Below are positions 1 to 10,540 of a stretch of DNA of 64,000 nt, in pieces (position 1 is the first letter of the stretch; each line of letters opens with the position of its first letter). The position numbers and the translations under genes are program-made. The stretch comes from Microcystis wesenbergii NRERC-220 (GTDB lineage Bacteria > Cyanobacteriota > Cyanobacteriia > Cyanobacteriales > Microcystaceae), in NCBI RefSeq assembly GCF_032027425.1, contig NZ_JAVSJA010000001.1:3794001-3858000 (forward strand), written 5' to 3'. The notes beneath the pieces are model-generated. The model had not been told where the DNA came from and did no database searches. It saw only the letters and a program-made list of their open reading frames with translations.

Positions 1-968
1 ATTCGCGGGGCAATCCAAGTCACCCCTTTTAATAGTAGTCGCAGCACTTGGCGGGTGGAACAGGTGCGGGTGCATCCGGGGGAGTCTTTAAGCGAACCCA
101 AGGGCATCGGGGCGCAATTACTGCGTTATTGTCTAGAAACGGTTTGGGAAGCACGCACCTGGGTGTTAGAGGTTAATATCAATCAAAAGGACAGTTTGGC
201 GCTTTTCCGGCAACACGGTTTTCAGCCTTTGGCGGAATTAACCTATTGGTCTTTACCACCGCAATTATTACAGGAATTGAGCAAACAAGAGGCAGATTTA
301 CCGAATTTACTGCCTGTGAGCAATGCTGACGCTCAATTGCTTTATCAGTTAGATTGTGTGTCTATGCCGCCGCTACTGCGTCAGGTATTTGATCGCCATA
401 TCCAGGATTTTAAAATCAGTTTAGTTGATAGTTTGTTCGGTCGCTGTCAAAGTTGGTGCGGCGGTCCGCAAATTAGTCGCGGTTACGTTTTTGAACCACA
501 ACGAAAAGCGGCGATCGGTTATTTTGAATTAATCCTATCTAACCAAGATGAGCGACCCCATCAAGCGAAATTAATTGTCCATCCCGCCTACACTTGGCTC
601 TATCCTAAGTTATTAATCCAGATGGCCCAGATCACTCGCAAGTATCCCCCTCGCTCGCTAGAGTTGATATCTGCTGATTATCAGCACGAAAGACGGGAAT
701 ATCTGGAACAATTGGGAGCGATCCGCAGTTCCCACACCCTGATGATGTCGCGCTCGGTATGGCACAAAATCCGCGAAACTAAGCCGGAAAATTCCGCCCT
801 AGCAGAAATGCTGCAGGGTTTACAACCAGTGCCGCGAACTCCCATCCCTAGTCGGATGTCTTGGTTAAAATGGCCCAATAATCCCCCCCTGGACTCCCTC
901 GACAGTACGGGGGAACTTCCCCCAGTTAAACCGCCCTCGGAACCCCCCGATCAGGGGCATCCAGTGTA

Positions 969-969
<1 letters not shown>
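1..969 (+). CDS. GNAT family N-acetyltransferase, 5' partial
   Basis: The frame is open from base 1, so the gene begins upstream of the window; a GTG at 55 is only an internal possibility. The N-terminal visible part resembles the acetyl-CoA-binding half of a GNAT fold: a V-x-V-H-P-G segment, then a G-I-G-A-Q-L-L stretch like the pyrophosphate-binding Q/R-x-x-G-x-G/A loop, then N-x-x-S-x-x-L-F-R-Q-H-G-F, the usual GNAT motif B ending. A further 200 residues form a second, unassigned domain. The substrate cannot be told from sequence. The TAA stop shares one base with the ruvX start (969), so the two are probably cotranscribed and translationally coupled. Confidence 0.75.
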
Positions 970-1448
<479 letters not shown>

Positions 1449-1511
1449 TAAATACTCTTGCCTCTTGCCTGTTGCCTCTTGCCTTTCCTAACCGATAACT
1501 GATAACTGAAT

Positions 1512-2021
1512 TTAGATAGAGACTTCGCTTAATTCGCGAGTGAGATGGTCAAAGGGTTCAGCGATCAAAGAGGTGTCGGCAATACCCGCCTCAGTAGCCA
1601 TGGTTTGAATCATTTCGCTCATGATTTGGATACCGCGCACCGTCGGACCGATGGGAACACCGAGGGAATTATAGGTTTCCCGCAGTCCTTGCAGTACCCG
1701 CTCATCTAGAACATTAGTATCAGCAGCCACCAGCGCATAACTGGCATAGCGGAGATAGTAATCCATATCCCGCAGACAGGCAGAATAACGACGGGTGGTG
1801 TAGGCATTACCCCCGGCGCGGATCAATTCGGGAACTTCTTCAAATAGACGAATCGCCGCCCCACGCACGAGCGCCGCCGAATTAGCGTTAATGAGGGCGG
1901 CGGCAGCTAGACGGGCAGTTCCCGAGGCAAAATATTGTTTAAGATTATCGATCGCATCTCGATCGAGATAACGTCCGGTGACATCGTATTTTCTAATCAG
2001 GCTAGTTACCGCGTCTCGCAT
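1512..2021 (-). CDS. apcF: Allophycocyanin beta-18 subunit, ApcF
   Basis: ApcF is a minor allophycocyanin beta-type subunit of the phycobilisome core, associated with the core-membrane linker and the terminal emitter. The 169-residue protein starts M-R-D-A-V-T-S-L-I, as ApcF does, and carries the chromophore-binding Cys in R-Y-S-A-C-L-R-D-M-D-Y-Y and a Y-N-S-L-G-V-P C-terminal region. A longer in-frame start exists at 2105, but its 28 extra residues are foreign to phycobiliproteins. The ATG at 2021 has a GGGAGA Shine-Dalgarno about 8 bases upstream, so 2021 is preferred. It stands alone, without apcA/B/C, as is usual for apcF. Confidence 0.93.
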   Translation of the reverse strand: MRDAVTSLIRKYDVTGRYLDRDAIDNLKQYFASGTARLAAAALINANSAALVRGAAIRLFEEVPELIRAGGNAYTTRRYSACLRDMDYYLRYASYALVAADTNVLDERVLQGLRETYNSLGVPIGPTVRGIQIMSEMIQTMATEAGIADTSLIAEPFDHLTRELSEVSI

Positions 2022-2203
2022 TATTAAGTTTCTCCCAACAGCAATAAAGACATTTTTGAGTTTCGCTTTATTTATAATCTCACAGGGTTGAACTTCGGGG
2101 GACATCCCTAGTCTAACTCTCTTGCTTGTCTAACAATTTGTTGTTTTTTTGAGACATTTCTTTACATTTAAGGCATTGGCTGGACTTGCTCTGGGTGGCG
2201 GAA

Positions 2204-3343
2204 TTATCCCTTATTAGTCGAGTTGGTGGACGAGGCACTCAAAATGACGAGATTATCCCGATGAATAATGGTTTCTGCGGCCATATAACCCAATAAACTG
2301 GCAATACGCTCGGAATGTTGACCTTTAACTCGATCGACCTCCTCACTACTATAATTAACAATTCCCCTGGCCACTTCCCGGCCTTCTTGATCGCACAATT
2401 GCACCGATTCGGAGGCGCTAAATTCCCCTGCCACTTTGGTAATCCCGGCCGCAAGGAGAGATTTTCCCCCCTGACAAATGGCTCGAATTGCCCCGGTATC
2501 GAGATAGATTTTACCCATGGGCAGTAGTCCGTAGGCGATCCAGCGTTTGCGGGCGTTATCACTGCGTTTTTGGGCTTCAAAACGGGTTCCAATCGCCTCT
2601 CCTGCCATAATTTTTAAGATATTGCCGGGCTGCCGTCCCCTAGTAATCGCCATTTCTACCCCGGCGCTGGTGGCAATCCGGGCCGCGGCCAATTTAGTCG
2701 CCATACCCCCGGTCCCCCACTGACTGCCACTACTACCGGCATCGATCGATAGTTGCGCCAATTCTGCGGGACTAACTCGGGCAATAGCCGCCGCTTCGGG
2801 AAATAGCCGCGGATCGGCACTGTAGAGGCGATCCACATCGGTGAGGATAAATAACCAGTCAGCCTCGATTAAACTGGCTACAAGGGCTGATAAAGTGTCA
2901 TTATCGCCGAATTTTAACTCATCGATCGCCACCGTATCATTTTCGTTGACGATGGCAATTACCCCTAATTCAAACAAAGCCTGAAAAGTATTATAGGCGT
3001 TGACATAACAGGTGCGTTCCATCAATTCGGGACGGGTCAGCAAAATTTGGGCGATCGGTTGACCAAGACTGGTAAAGAGGTCATCATAGATCCGCATCAG
3101 ACGACCTTGACCGACGGCGGCGATCGCTTGTTTGAGGGCGATTTTTTTCGGTCTTTCCTGTATTCCCAGACGACGGCAGCCCACCCCCACGGCCCCGGAA
3201 GATACTAATACCACCCGATGACCGGCGGCACGCAACCGGGTGAGGACTTCCACTAAAGCGGCGATCGTGGAGAGGGATAATTGGCCGGTTTGATTATCGG
3301 TCAAACTGGAAGTACCGATTTTGATCACTATGGTTTGGTTCAT
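2204..3343 (-). CDS. proB: Glutamate 5-kinase, ProB
   Basis: ProB phosphorylates glutamate with ATP in the first step of proline synthesis. The 379-residue protein opens with [10 protein letters not shown], the amino-acid kinase N-terminal motif, has V-N-E-N-D-T-V (glutamate-site loop) and [12 protein letters not shown], and ends in a PUA-type domain, matching the long bacterial form. The frame is open to 3424, but those 27 extra codons are translated heptamer repeat (PTPHTPH-like), so the ATG at 3343 is chosen. The repeat lies directly upstream, where the promoter or leader should be. Confidence 0.93.
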   Translation of the reverse strand: MNQTIVIKIGTSSLTDNQTGQLSLSTIAALVEVLTRLRAAGHRVVLVSSGAVGVGCRRLGIQERPKKIALKQAIAAVGQGRLMRIYDDLFTSLGQPIAQILLTRPELMERTCYVNAYNTFQALFELGVIAIVNENDTVAIDELKFGDNDTLSALVASLIEADWLFILTDVDRLYSADPRLFPEAAAIARVSPAELAQLSIDAGSSGSQWGTGGMATKLAAARIATSAGVEMAITRGRQPGNILKIMAGEAIGTRFEAQKRSDNARKRWIAYGLLPMGKIYLDTGAIRAICQGGKSLLAAGITKVAGEFSASESVQLCDQEGREVARGIVNYSSEEVDRVKGQHSERIASLLGYMAAETIIHRDNLVILSASSTNSTNKG

Positions 3344-3345
3344 TG

Positions 3346-3419
3346 TCAAAGGGTGTGGGGTGTGGGGTGTAGGGTGTGGGGTGTGGGGTGTAGGGTGTGG
3401 GGTGTAGGGTGTGGGGAGA
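3346..3419. repeat. Heptamer tandem repeat (GGGTGTG/GGGTGTA)
   Basis: About ten 7-bp units directly upstream of the proB start. It is open in the proB frame and would fuse a Pro/His-rich tail to ProB if an upstream start were used. The same heptamer recurs near 41540, 42560, 49460 and 55000. Confidence 0.9.
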
Positions 3420-3489
3420 AACAATTCATAACTTGAGAGTTAATCACACTATTAAAAACGGATTTGGTATTAGATTTATTCAGCCAGCC

Positions 3490-5454
3490 CTAGATAGCCA
3501 AAGCTTTGATGGCAACTTTAATTAAAGTATAAAAACGGGGTTCAGTCACGTTGACTTCTCTCGCTTGTTGTCGATTTTTGCCTAATAAACCAATGCGCTG
3601 GCCTTTCTGGACGACTAAAATATCGCCCTGTTCATTTTTGATGCGAATCTCGTTTAAATCACCCCAAAAACTACATTGATACATTTTTTCGGCGTGCATA
3701 AAAATTGCTTTTTTAATATTATTATTTTCTTGGGGTAATCGCACTCCCACTAATTCAATTTCTATGGTTGTATTACCATTCCAAGTATTTTCTTTGAGTT
3801 TATAGGCAATATCTAAACGAGTTGGTAAAGGACAATATTCGCCCCAACGCCAAGCTAGGGCTTTAATTCTGGTATCATCCCTTTGAGCCAGCAATAATTT
3901 TAAATGATTTTTTCCGATAGTTTTCTGTTCCACTACCCGCACGTTAGGAGTCCAAAAAACGGGTAATTCATTGCCAATTCCCCAGGGTTGCAAACTATCA
4001 ATTTCTTGAAAAAGTTGCAGGTTTATTTGTTTAAAGTCGAGGATAGTATCAATTTTAATTAAAGGTTTTAAATGTTCTATTTGTAAAATTTTGTGAGAAA
4101 ATTGACTTAATCTTTGTTTAAATGCTAGTAAATTAGCTGTGGGTAAACTAAAACCCCCCGCCATTTTATGACCGCCAAATTTTCCTAGTAAATCTTGGCA
4201 AAATTGCAGGGCTTCAAAAACGTGAAATTCTTCAATTCCTCTGGCAGAGCCGCGAATTTTATCCGGATCTTCTTCCTCGTAAGTACCGATAAAAACTGGC
4301 ACTCCGTAGCGTTCCACTAAACGGGAGGCCACAATACCAATTACCCCATGATGCCAATCTTTTTCGACTAATACTAAAACTCGATCTTTTTGCCAAAGAA
4401 TCGGGGTTTTTTCCACTAATTTAATCGCTTCTTCTTCAATTTTTTCGCACAATTCTTGACGGGTACGATTAATTTGTTCGCACTGCATCGCTCTTTCTAA
4501 GGCAATTCCTGCATCATCGGTGGTTAATAATTCAATAACTATCTGGGGATCACCAATTCTGCCAATGGCATTAATTCTCGGCCCCAATTTAAAGCCAATA
4601 TCATCCGGTTGTAATTGCTTTTGTTCCTCGCTAATTCCCGCTATTTGCATCAGGGATTGAATCCCGACTAATTGAGATTTGGGTAATTTTCTTAAACCCC
4701 GTTTTAACCAGCGACGATTTACCCCGATTAATGGGGCTAAATCTGCTATAGTGCCTAGGGTAAATAATGCTAATAATGACTCGGTTAATCCCTGTAATTT
4801 ACCCATTTTTTGGGCAGTTGTCACCGCTAAAATATAGGCGACTCCCACCCCCGCTAATCCCTGATAGGGAGAGTTCGGGGTTAATAATTTCGGGTTGAGA
4901 ATAGCGGAGGCATTTGGTAAAATTGGCGGCAGATCGTGATGATCGGTGATAATAACTTTTAATCCTAATTCTATCGCTAGGGCGATCGGTTCGTGAGCGG
5001 AAATGCCATTATCAACGGTGAGAATCAATCCGACTCCCGATTCGGCAAATTCTTCGACAATGCGCTGATTAATTCCGTATCCCTCTTTCATGCGACTGGG
5101 TATGGCATGATTTACCCTAGCACCGAGATGTCTCAAGGCTCTTAACAGTAAAGATGTACTGGTCATGCCATCGGCATCGTAGTCCCCACAGATAGCAATT
5201 TTATCGCCAGAGGCGATCGCTTTTACTAATAAATTGACACTTTTTTCTAAGTCGGGAAATTCTCCCAGGGGAGAGGGTAAGGTATCCACTTCAGGATCAA
5301 TATAAATTTTAGCTAATTCTGGGGTATCAATACCGCGATTAATTAAGATAGTTGCTAATAAGGATGATAATCCCATTTCCCGCGCTAACCCCTCGATTTT
5401 TTCGGGATTAGTTGCGGCAATATACCAGCGTTGGATGGGATATTTGTAGTCCAT
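3490..5454 (-). CDS. recJ: Single-stranded-DNA-specific exonuclease RecJ
   Basis: RecJ degrades single-stranded DNA 5' to 3' in recombination and mismatch repair. Motifs in order: C-G-D-Y-D-A-D-G (Asp ladder, residues 91-96), T-D-H-H-D (DHH motif, about 170-174), then the DHHA1 part with H-H-G-V-I-G-I-V-A-S-R-L and G-G-H-K-M-A-G-G-F-S. At 654 residues it is longer than E. coli RecJ (577). The extra C-terminal ~80 residues lie after the OB-like region and seem to be a cyanobacterial extension. A TCAGGAG repeat lies immediately upstream of the start codon. Confidence 0.93.
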   Translation of the reverse strand: MDYKYPIQRWYIAATNPEKIEGLAREMGLSSLLATILINRGIDTPELAKIYIDPEVDTLPSPLGEFPDLEKSVNLLVKAIASGDKIAICGDYDADGMTSTSLLLRALRHLGARVNHAIPSRMKEGYGINQRIVEEFAESGVGLILTVDNGISAHEPIALAIELGLKVIITDHHDLPPILPNASAILNPKLLTPNSPYQGLAGVGVAYILAVTTAQKMGKLQGLTESLLALFTLGTIADLAPLIGVNRRWLKRGLRKLPKSQLVGIQSLMQIAGISEEQKQLQPDDIGFKLGPRINAIGRIGDPQIVIELLTTDDAGIALERAMQCEQINRTRQELCEKIEEEAIKLVEKTPILWQKDRVLVLVEKDWHHGVIGIVASRLVERYGVPVFIGTYEEEDPDKIRGSARGIEEFHVFEALQFCQDLLGKFGGHKMAGGFSLPTANLLAFKQRLSQFSHKILQIEHLKPLIKIDTILDFKQINLQLFQEIDSLQPWGIGNELPVFWTPNVRVVEQKTIGKNHLKLLLAQRDDTRIKALAWRWGEYCPLPTRLDIAYKLKENTWNGNTTIEIELVGVRLPQENNNIKKAIFMHAEKMYQCSFWGDLNEIRIKNEQGDILVVQKGQRIGLLGKNRQQAREVNVTEPRFYTLIKVAIKALAI

Positions 5455-5460
5455 TTTTTA

Positions 5461-5501
5461 TCAGGAGTCAGGAGTCGGTCGTCAGGAGTCAGGAGAGTTG
5501 C
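5461..5501. repeat. TCAGGAG heptamer repeat
   Basis: Imperfect TCAGGAG/TCGGTCG units directly upstream of recJ. The rest of the gap to 5735 holds no recognisable gene. It contains a short C/G hairpin-like stretch near 5590-5615 but nothing I can name. Confidence 0.7.
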
Positions 5502-5735
5502 CTTCAGGAATTATCAGTGACTCTTAGACTGGTACAAATATATAAACAAATGCGTCTAAGCATTTCACCGAAAAACTAATGCACAGGAGGTTCGGGGGAT
5601 AGAACCCCCCAAGAGTCTGAATTATAAGACAAAAAACCCAGAAAGCACAGTTTTAAAAAAAAGATTATCAGGGAATCCCAACTGAGTAGATTCACAAATA
5701 GGAGATGTACCCAGCGTAACGCACCAAAAACAAGG

Positions 5736-6377
5736 TTAAAAGCGGATTTGGATAGCCCCAGCAGGAGGTTGAAAGGGGAGATTATTATTATTAATTCTCA
5801 GGGGAGAAGCAGGTACTACCTGCACATTTGGGGTGGTGGGTTGACTTTCGTTGGTACTCAGTAAAGTCAATTGATTAATACTAGAATTAATCGCAAATTG
5901 TTGGGTAATGACTCCCGACGGACAACAGGAAGGATCCCGGGGGAGAAATCTTCTCATGTTGACGGTGATCATACCATCTTTAGCACTCAGATTATCGACA
6001 ATTACTCGATCGGCTAACAGGACAGTATCGGTGTTAGTGGCAGTACCGTTATTATCGATCACTAGGGCTAAATAATGTAATTGCTGTTGCTCTCTAGTAA
6101 TTACTCTTAATACGACAATACCATCAGTTCTTTGATCATTATTATAGTCCCCCATCAAAGCTTCTCGACTGACTTGCACTCCTAAAATCTGTCCCTCATT
6201 GGATTGAAAAATACCATCGCTGACAATTACGGAACCCCGATTGGGAATGTTATAGACGGTATTTCTTAAATTATCGACGCTCAGGGGTGTAGATTGGGCA
6301 AGTAAGGGCAGAGAATTGTTTAATAGTAAACTGATACCTAGGAGGATAGATTGAGGCAAAATTGCTAATTTAATCAT
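5736..6377 (-). CDS. Secreted protein of unknown function (213 aa)
   Basis: I do not recognise a family. The first ~28 residues form a signal peptide (I-K-L-A-I-L-P-Q-S-I-L-L-G-I-S-L-L-L ending L-L-A-Q-S). The body is hydrophilic, with a D-Y-N-N-D-Q-R-T-D-G-I-V-V-L segment that looks like a calcium-binding or FG-GAP-like loop, and one C-C pair (D-P-S-C-C-P-S-G). The start overlaps the stop of the upstream gene by 4 bases (ATGA), so the two secreted proteins are co-translated and may act together in the periplasm. Function is unknown. Confidence 0.7.
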   Translation of the reverse strand: MIKLAILPQSILLGISLLLNNSLPLLAQSTPLSVDNLRNTVYNIPNRGSVIVSDGIFQSNEGQILGVQVSREALMGDYNNDQRTDGIVVLRVITREQQQLHYLALVIDNNGTATNTDTVLLADRVIVDNLSAKDGMITVNMRRFLPRDPSCCPSGVITQQFAINSSINQLTLLSTNESQPTTPNVQVVPASPLRINNNNLPFQPPAGAIQIRF

Positions 6378-6835
6378 GGTTGTAATGGGTTGGGTATATT
6401 TTCTTGAGTATCGAATAACTGCACGTTATTGATGGTACAAACCATCCCCTGTTGTGCGGCTAATTTATCTCGCCATTGGCTTAATTGTTGTTGACCATTA
6501 CTACCATTTAACCAGTAAACTGTCAAGAGGCCGAGGGTTTGTTCTGGTTCACAGGAAAAGCCGAGAGTTTGAGCGGGTATATCGGCATTTCCTTCACCAC
6601 ATTGCCAACCTTGTTTTTCAATTAATTCTTTCCAACCTTCCTCTTCTTTGGCAGCCACGGCAATGCGTTGATCCCCTCGGTTACAAACCCAATTTTTCTG
6701 CTGGGTGGGATCATTGGGTAGATCACCAAGATTGGGGGAATTTTGCTTAATTGGGGGCAGCGAGGGGACTTGAGCATGAACGGAAAAAATCGGTAGTATT
6801 AACCAAGTACCGATGAGCATTTTTAACAGTTTCAT
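6374..6835 (-). CDS. Small secreted Cys-containing protein of unknown function (153 aa)
   Basis: Signal peptide over about residues 1-21 (hydrophobic core L-I-G-T-W-L-I-L-P-I-F, cleavage near V-H-A-Q). The mature part has four Cys residues (W-V-C-N, W-Q-C-G, F-S-C-E, M-V-C-T), spaced so that two disulfides are possible. No family is recognised. It is the first gene of a two-gene unit, with a 4-base overlap with the next secreted protein. Confidence 0.7.
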   Translation of the reverse strand: MKLLKMLIGTWLILPIFSVHAQVPSLPPIKQNSPNLGDLPNDPTQQKNWVCNRGDQRIAVAAKEEEGWKELIEKQGWQCGEGNADIPAQTLGFSCEPEQTLGLLTVYWLNGSNGQQQLSQWRDKLAAQQGMVCTINNVQLFDTQENIPNPLQP

Positions 6836-6909
6836 CCTTTAAAATTGCCATATTTAGGGATTTATGCCTTTAGAATATCACGTTTTTGAGATATAGATAA
6901 AATACTCTC

Positions 6910-8919
6910 TTAAGATATGTTTAAATCTTTAATTATGGTTTCGATCGCATCAAAGGAAAATTCTCCGGCTAACTGTTGTAAACCTTGGGCAAGGGTGGCA
7001 TAATCGGGGGGAATTTCTGCGGTTAGGGCGATAATTTTTTCATCATCACATTCTCGCGCCGCTTGTTGCAATTGTCTAATCCAGTCGGGACTGATTAATT
7101 TTAATAGGGATTGCAGGGAATCGAGGAAAACTGGCGAATAATTGGGTTGATTTGGCTCATTATCGGCATAAATATATTTTAATCCTAGATATTCGCTCAT
7201 TTTTTGCCAGATAACTTCCTCTCGGAAAGGTTTACGCACGAAATCATCACAACCGGCGGCAATAACCAAGGCGCGATCCTCTTCAAAAGCGCTGGCAGTT
7301 AGGGCAATTATCACCGTTTTTCCCCGATTATCAGCCTCTAACTGCCGAATTTCCCTAGTTGCTTCGTAACCGTCCTTCACTGGCATTCTCATATCCATCC
7401 AGATAAGATGAGGTTGCCATGCTTGCCAAATTGCGATCGCTTCTTGACCATTAGCGGCCTCTTGCACGGATAATCCTAGGCTAGTCAGGAGTTTCAGCAA
7501 CAGTAAACGGCTTTCCGGTCGATCATCGACGACTAATATGCGATATTTAGGCTGAGTTTCAGCTAAAGCGATAACTTTTGCCCTATGGGTTTCGGTTTTA
7601 ATCTCATTTTCCCCCACTAAACCCACCTGAATATCAAAACTAAAAATACTTCCTTGACCCAGAATACTACTAACTCCGATCGCACCCCCCATCAACTCAA
7701 CAAATTTTTTACTGATAGGTAAACCCAATCCTGTCCCCTGTTGGGATTTTCGTCCCGTTTCCGTTTGGTTAAAGGGTTGAAATAGCTTATAAATCTCCTC
7801 TGGGGCGATTCCTGCGCCTGTATCTTCAATTTGCCAGAGCAATCGCTGATAATCTCCTCTTTTCTCCCCTACTTTTACCCGGAGAGTCACCCCTCCCGAC
7901 TCGGTAAACTTTAATCCGTTACCCAAGAGATTGATTAACACCTGTCGCAATTTACTTTCATCAGTACATATATATTGAGGCAGATTGGAGCTGCGATCAA
8001 AAATTAAGCTTAAAGCTTTTGCCTGCGCTTGTGGGCGGAGCATTTCGGCAATATTATCTAAAAGAGCGTATAAATCGAAATTACTAGGGTTAAAAACCGT
8101 TCTTCCCGCTTCTATCTTCGACATTTCTAGAATATCGTTGATTAACTCCAATAAATGTTCCCCGCTACGATTGACAATTTCCAAATATTGACGATATTCA
8201 CTGCTGATGCCGCTATCCCGGGATATTAAGCGAGTAAAACCCAAGATAGCATTAAGGGGAGTGCGTAATTCGTGGCTCATGTTAGCTAGAAACTCACTTT
8301 TAGCTTTATTTGCCTTAACTGCCGCTTCTTTAGCCTCTTTTAATTCTTTTTCCGCTTCATATCTACTTTGTGCGATCGCAATTAATTCTCCCACCAACCG
8401 CACAAAGGTGACATCTTCCTTCGTCCATTGCTTTTCTGCAGCGGCATCCAATCCCAGATAACCCACCGTTACCCCGGAACTATCCCACATGGGAACGATT
8501 AAGAGACAGGGAGTAGAACTATGAGCGAGAATAGTTCTTTCAGGGATAGCAGTAGCGGGTAAATCGTCTAAAGAGTTCAGTTTAACCGGAATACCGTTTA
8601 ATAATTGTTCCGAAAACCAAGGAAAGCTTTCCGTCGAGAGATTTTGTGATTGTTCCCGAATCGGGATAACTTGCGGATAGTCGGGGTGACAGTATTCATA
8701 AACCATACTCCACTGCTGACGACAGGTGGAATATTGAATAATGTAACAGTGAGCGCTCTGGGTAAATTGACAGAGCAGTTCTAGGGTATGATCGATCGCC
8801 AAGTGGATATCTTGAGAAATTAGTAATCTTGTCACCCGCGAGAGCAAATTATCGCGATAGGCCTGCATTTCTAGGGCTTTTTCCCGTTTTTTAGACTCTA
8901 GTTCCTCAAAATCACTCAT
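6910..8919 (-). CDS. GAF-domain hybrid sensor histidine kinase / response regulator
   Basis: A cytosolic hybrid kinase of 669 residues with no membrane segment. A GAF-like domain spans about residues 40-185. It has the phosphoacceptor His 216 in F-L-A-N-M-S-H-E-L-R-T-P-L-N and ATPase boxes D-T-G-A-G-I-A-P and G-T-G-L-G-L-P-I-S. A receiver domain follows, with V-V-D-D-R-P-E-S, M-D-M-R-M-P-V-K-D-G (phospho-acceptor Asp) and the conserved Lys in V-R-K-P-F. The last ~85 residues beyond the receiver are unassigned. The ligand of the GAF domain is not evident, since no clear bilin Cys-His pair is seen. It is an isolated gene with no adjacent response regulator. Confidence 0.9.
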   Translation of the reverse strand: MSDFEELESKKREKALEMQAYRDNLLSRVTRLLISQDIHLAIDHTLELLCQFTQSAHCYIIQYSTCRQQWSMVYEYCHPDYPQVIPIREQSQNLSTESFPWFSEQLLNGIPVKLNSLDDLPATAIPERTILAHSSTPCLLIVPMWDSSGVTVGYLGLDAAAEKQWTKEDVTFVRLVGELIAIAQSRYEAEKELKEAKEAAVKANKAKSEFLANMSHELRTPLNAILGFTRLISRDSGISSEYRQYLEIVNRSGEHLLELINDILEMSKIEAGRTVFNPSNFDLYALLDNIAEMLRPQAQAKALSLIFDRSSNLPQYICTDESKLRQVLINLLGNGLKFTESGGVTLRVKVGEKRGDYQRLLWQIEDTGAGIAPEEIYKLFQPFNQTETGRKSQQGTGLGLPISKKFVELMGGAIGVSSILGQGSIFSFDIQVGLVGENEIKTETHRAKVIALAETQPKYRILVVDDRPESRLLLLKLLTSLGLSVQEAANGQEAIAIWQAWQPHLIWMDMRMPVKDGYEATREIRQLEADNRGKTVIIALTASAFEEDRALVIAAGCDDFVRKPFREEVIWQKMSEYLGLKYIYADNEPNQPNYSPVFLDSLQSLLKLISPDWIRQLQQAARECDDEKIIALTAEIPPDYATLAQGLQQLAGEFSFDAIETIIKDLNIS

Positions 8920-8920
8920 A

Positions 8921-9016
8921 ATCAGTTATCAGTTATTAGTTATCAGTTATCAGATGTCAGTTATCAGATGTGGGTTTTCAGTTCACTGATTACTGTTCAC
9001 TGTTCACTGTTCACTG
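8921..9016. repeat. CAGTTAT and TTCACTG tandem repeats
   Basis: Two adjacent heptamer-type arrays (AGTTATC at about 8923-8967; CTGTTCA at about 8980-9016) fill most of the gap between the hybrid kinase and psb32. Confidence 0.8.
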
Positions 9017-9112
9017 AAAAAAAGTTCCCCATCACCCCATCTCCTGTCTCCCGACTCAAAAAACAGGAAACTTTTCCCCTATTATGTTCTATAGGAATTT
9101 TACCGAATCAAT

Positions 9113-9796
9113 ATGCTCAAATTATTAGCTTCTCTCCTTCTCTCCTGCTGTATAGCCTTGGCTGTTTCCCTATCACCAGCTGCTGCTATGGGAGTCTATG
9201 ACCTCCCCATTTTAAGCCCCGGAGCGCCCACTTATGTGGTCGATCCTGTTTCGGCCATTAGTGCCGCTAACGAGGGAAAATTAAATAAAGACCTGAAAAA
9301 TCTCGCCGAAAAAACCGGCCAAGAAGTAAGAATGGTAGTGGTCCGGCGCTTGGATTACGGTCAAAAAATTGACAATTTAGCCGATGATATCCTGAGAGAA
9401 TGGTATCCTAATCCTGAAGATCGGACTAATCAAACTATCATCGTCCTTGATACTTTAACCAATAAAACTGCTATGCGGGTTGGGGAGGAAGCAAAACCCC
9501 TATTAACCGATGCTATTGCCGATAGTATCCTTTCGGAAACTATGGCGGTTCCCCTCAAAGATGGGGGAAAATATAATCAAGCTTTACTCGATGCTAGTCG
9601 TCGTCTAACGGCGGTACTTTCTGGAGAAGCGGATCCCGGACCGCCGGAAGTAGCGACAATTAATATCGAAAGTACTTTTACTACCGCAGAAGAAACTGAC
9701 GATAAAAACGCCACGATTTGGGTGATAGTTTTACTGGTTTTAGCCACAGTAATCCCCATGGTTACCTATTTTTGGTACGCTGGTTTTGGTCGATAA
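9113..9796 (+). CDS. psb32: Psb32-like TPM-domain protein
   Basis: TPM-domain proteins of the Psb32 type are thylakoid proteins that help photosystem II recover from light damage. Seen: an N-terminal signal/anchor (residues 1-25, ending A-A-A-M-G-V-Y), then P-T-Y-V-V-D-P-V-S-A-I-S, a TPM domain of about residues 35-170 with V-R-M-V-V-V-R-R-L-D-Y-G, and a C-terminal membrane helix at about 202-224. The length of 227 matches the cyanobacterial Psb32 form. The named function is taken from the family; only the domain plan is visible here. Confidence 0.78.
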   Translation: MLKLLASLLLSCCIALAVSLSPAAAMGVYDLPILSPGAPTYVVDPVSAISAANEGKLNKDLKNLAEKTGQEVRMVVVRRLDYGQKIDNLADDILREWYPNPEDRTNQTIIVLDTLTNKTAMRVGEEAKPLLTDAIADSILSETMAVPLKDGGKYNQALLDASRRLTAVLSGEADPGPPEVATINIESTFTTAEETDDKNATIWVIVLLVLATVIPMVTYFWYAGFGR

Positions 9797-9940
9797 ATTA
9801 AATTAATTATCTGGGACTGATACAGCTAAAATATTCTCAGAGATAGCTCAATTCTCAGCCTGTATGAGCAAAATAAAGTAACTTCTGGTAGTAGATTTTA
9901 GTTGTGTCAGTTCACCCCATTTACTTAACCTTAATAACTA

Positions 9941-10540
9941 ATGTCTAGACTGGTAAATAAATTACAATCCTATTATCGAGAGGAGGAAGGAACTTACTTA
10001 ATTGAAATTAAACTTAATCAGTTACAGCAAGTCTTTAATTCTCTCGATCCTTCGCCATTTTTAGATAGAGATTTAGACGATAACGCCGAAAATTATATTA
10101 TTAACTCTGTGGATGAATTCCCCCTAAATACCCCCCTTAAATTAGTCTTTTATCTTCCCAGTCAAGAAGAGAACAACGCCCGACATCTGTTACCCTCAGC
10201 TTTACATAATTATTTTGACTATCGCCAACAGGTAGAACAAAGAAAATTACGGACAATTTGGCGACAGGGACGCATATCTTTAATAATTGGTCTCTCCTTT
10301 CTTTTTGTTTGTTTGAGTCTTAGCGAATTAATTAGTCGTTTTGGCAGCGATACATTTATTCACTTCTTAGAAGAAGGATTATTAATTAGTGGTTGGGTGG
10401 CCCTCTGGCGACCTTTAGAAATCTTTCTTTACGAATGGTGGCCTGTCAGTTATCAACAAAAAATTTTTGCTAAACTAGCCTACATCCCCATTGAAATCCG
10501 TCTCTTAGAGGAACCATCCACCCCAGACTCTTTTCGATAG
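9941..10540 (+). CDS. Hypothetical membrane protein (199 aa)
   Basis: No family is recognised with confidence. The N-terminal ~95 residues are soluble and acidic (S-L-D-P-S-P-F-L-D-R-D-L-D-D-N-A-E). Two hydrophobic segments follow (about 110-130 and 145-160), then W-R-P-L-E-I-F-L-Y-E-W-W-P, a basic and aromatic tail typical of an inner-membrane interface. Codon use resembles its neighbours. Probably an integral membrane protein conserved in cyanobacteria; role unknown. Confidence 0.65.
   Translation: MSRLVNKLQSYYREEEGTYLIEIKLNQLQQVFNSLDPSPFLDRDLDDNAENYIINSVDEFPLNTPLKLVFYLPSQEENNARHLLPSALHNYFDYRQQVEQRKLRTIWRQGRISLIIGLSFLFVCLSLSELISRFGSDTFIHFLEEGLLISGWVALWRPLEIFLYEWWPVSYQQKIFAKLAYIPIEIRLLEEPSTPDSFR

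Noticed and set aside
2022-2105. N-terminal extension of ApcF
   Set aside because: The extra 28 residues are not phycobiliprotein-like and a good ribosome site lies before the ATG at 2021.
3344-3424. N-terminal extension of ProB (P-T-P-H-T-P-H)
   Set aside because: It is translated heptamer repeat; the kinase starts at 3343.
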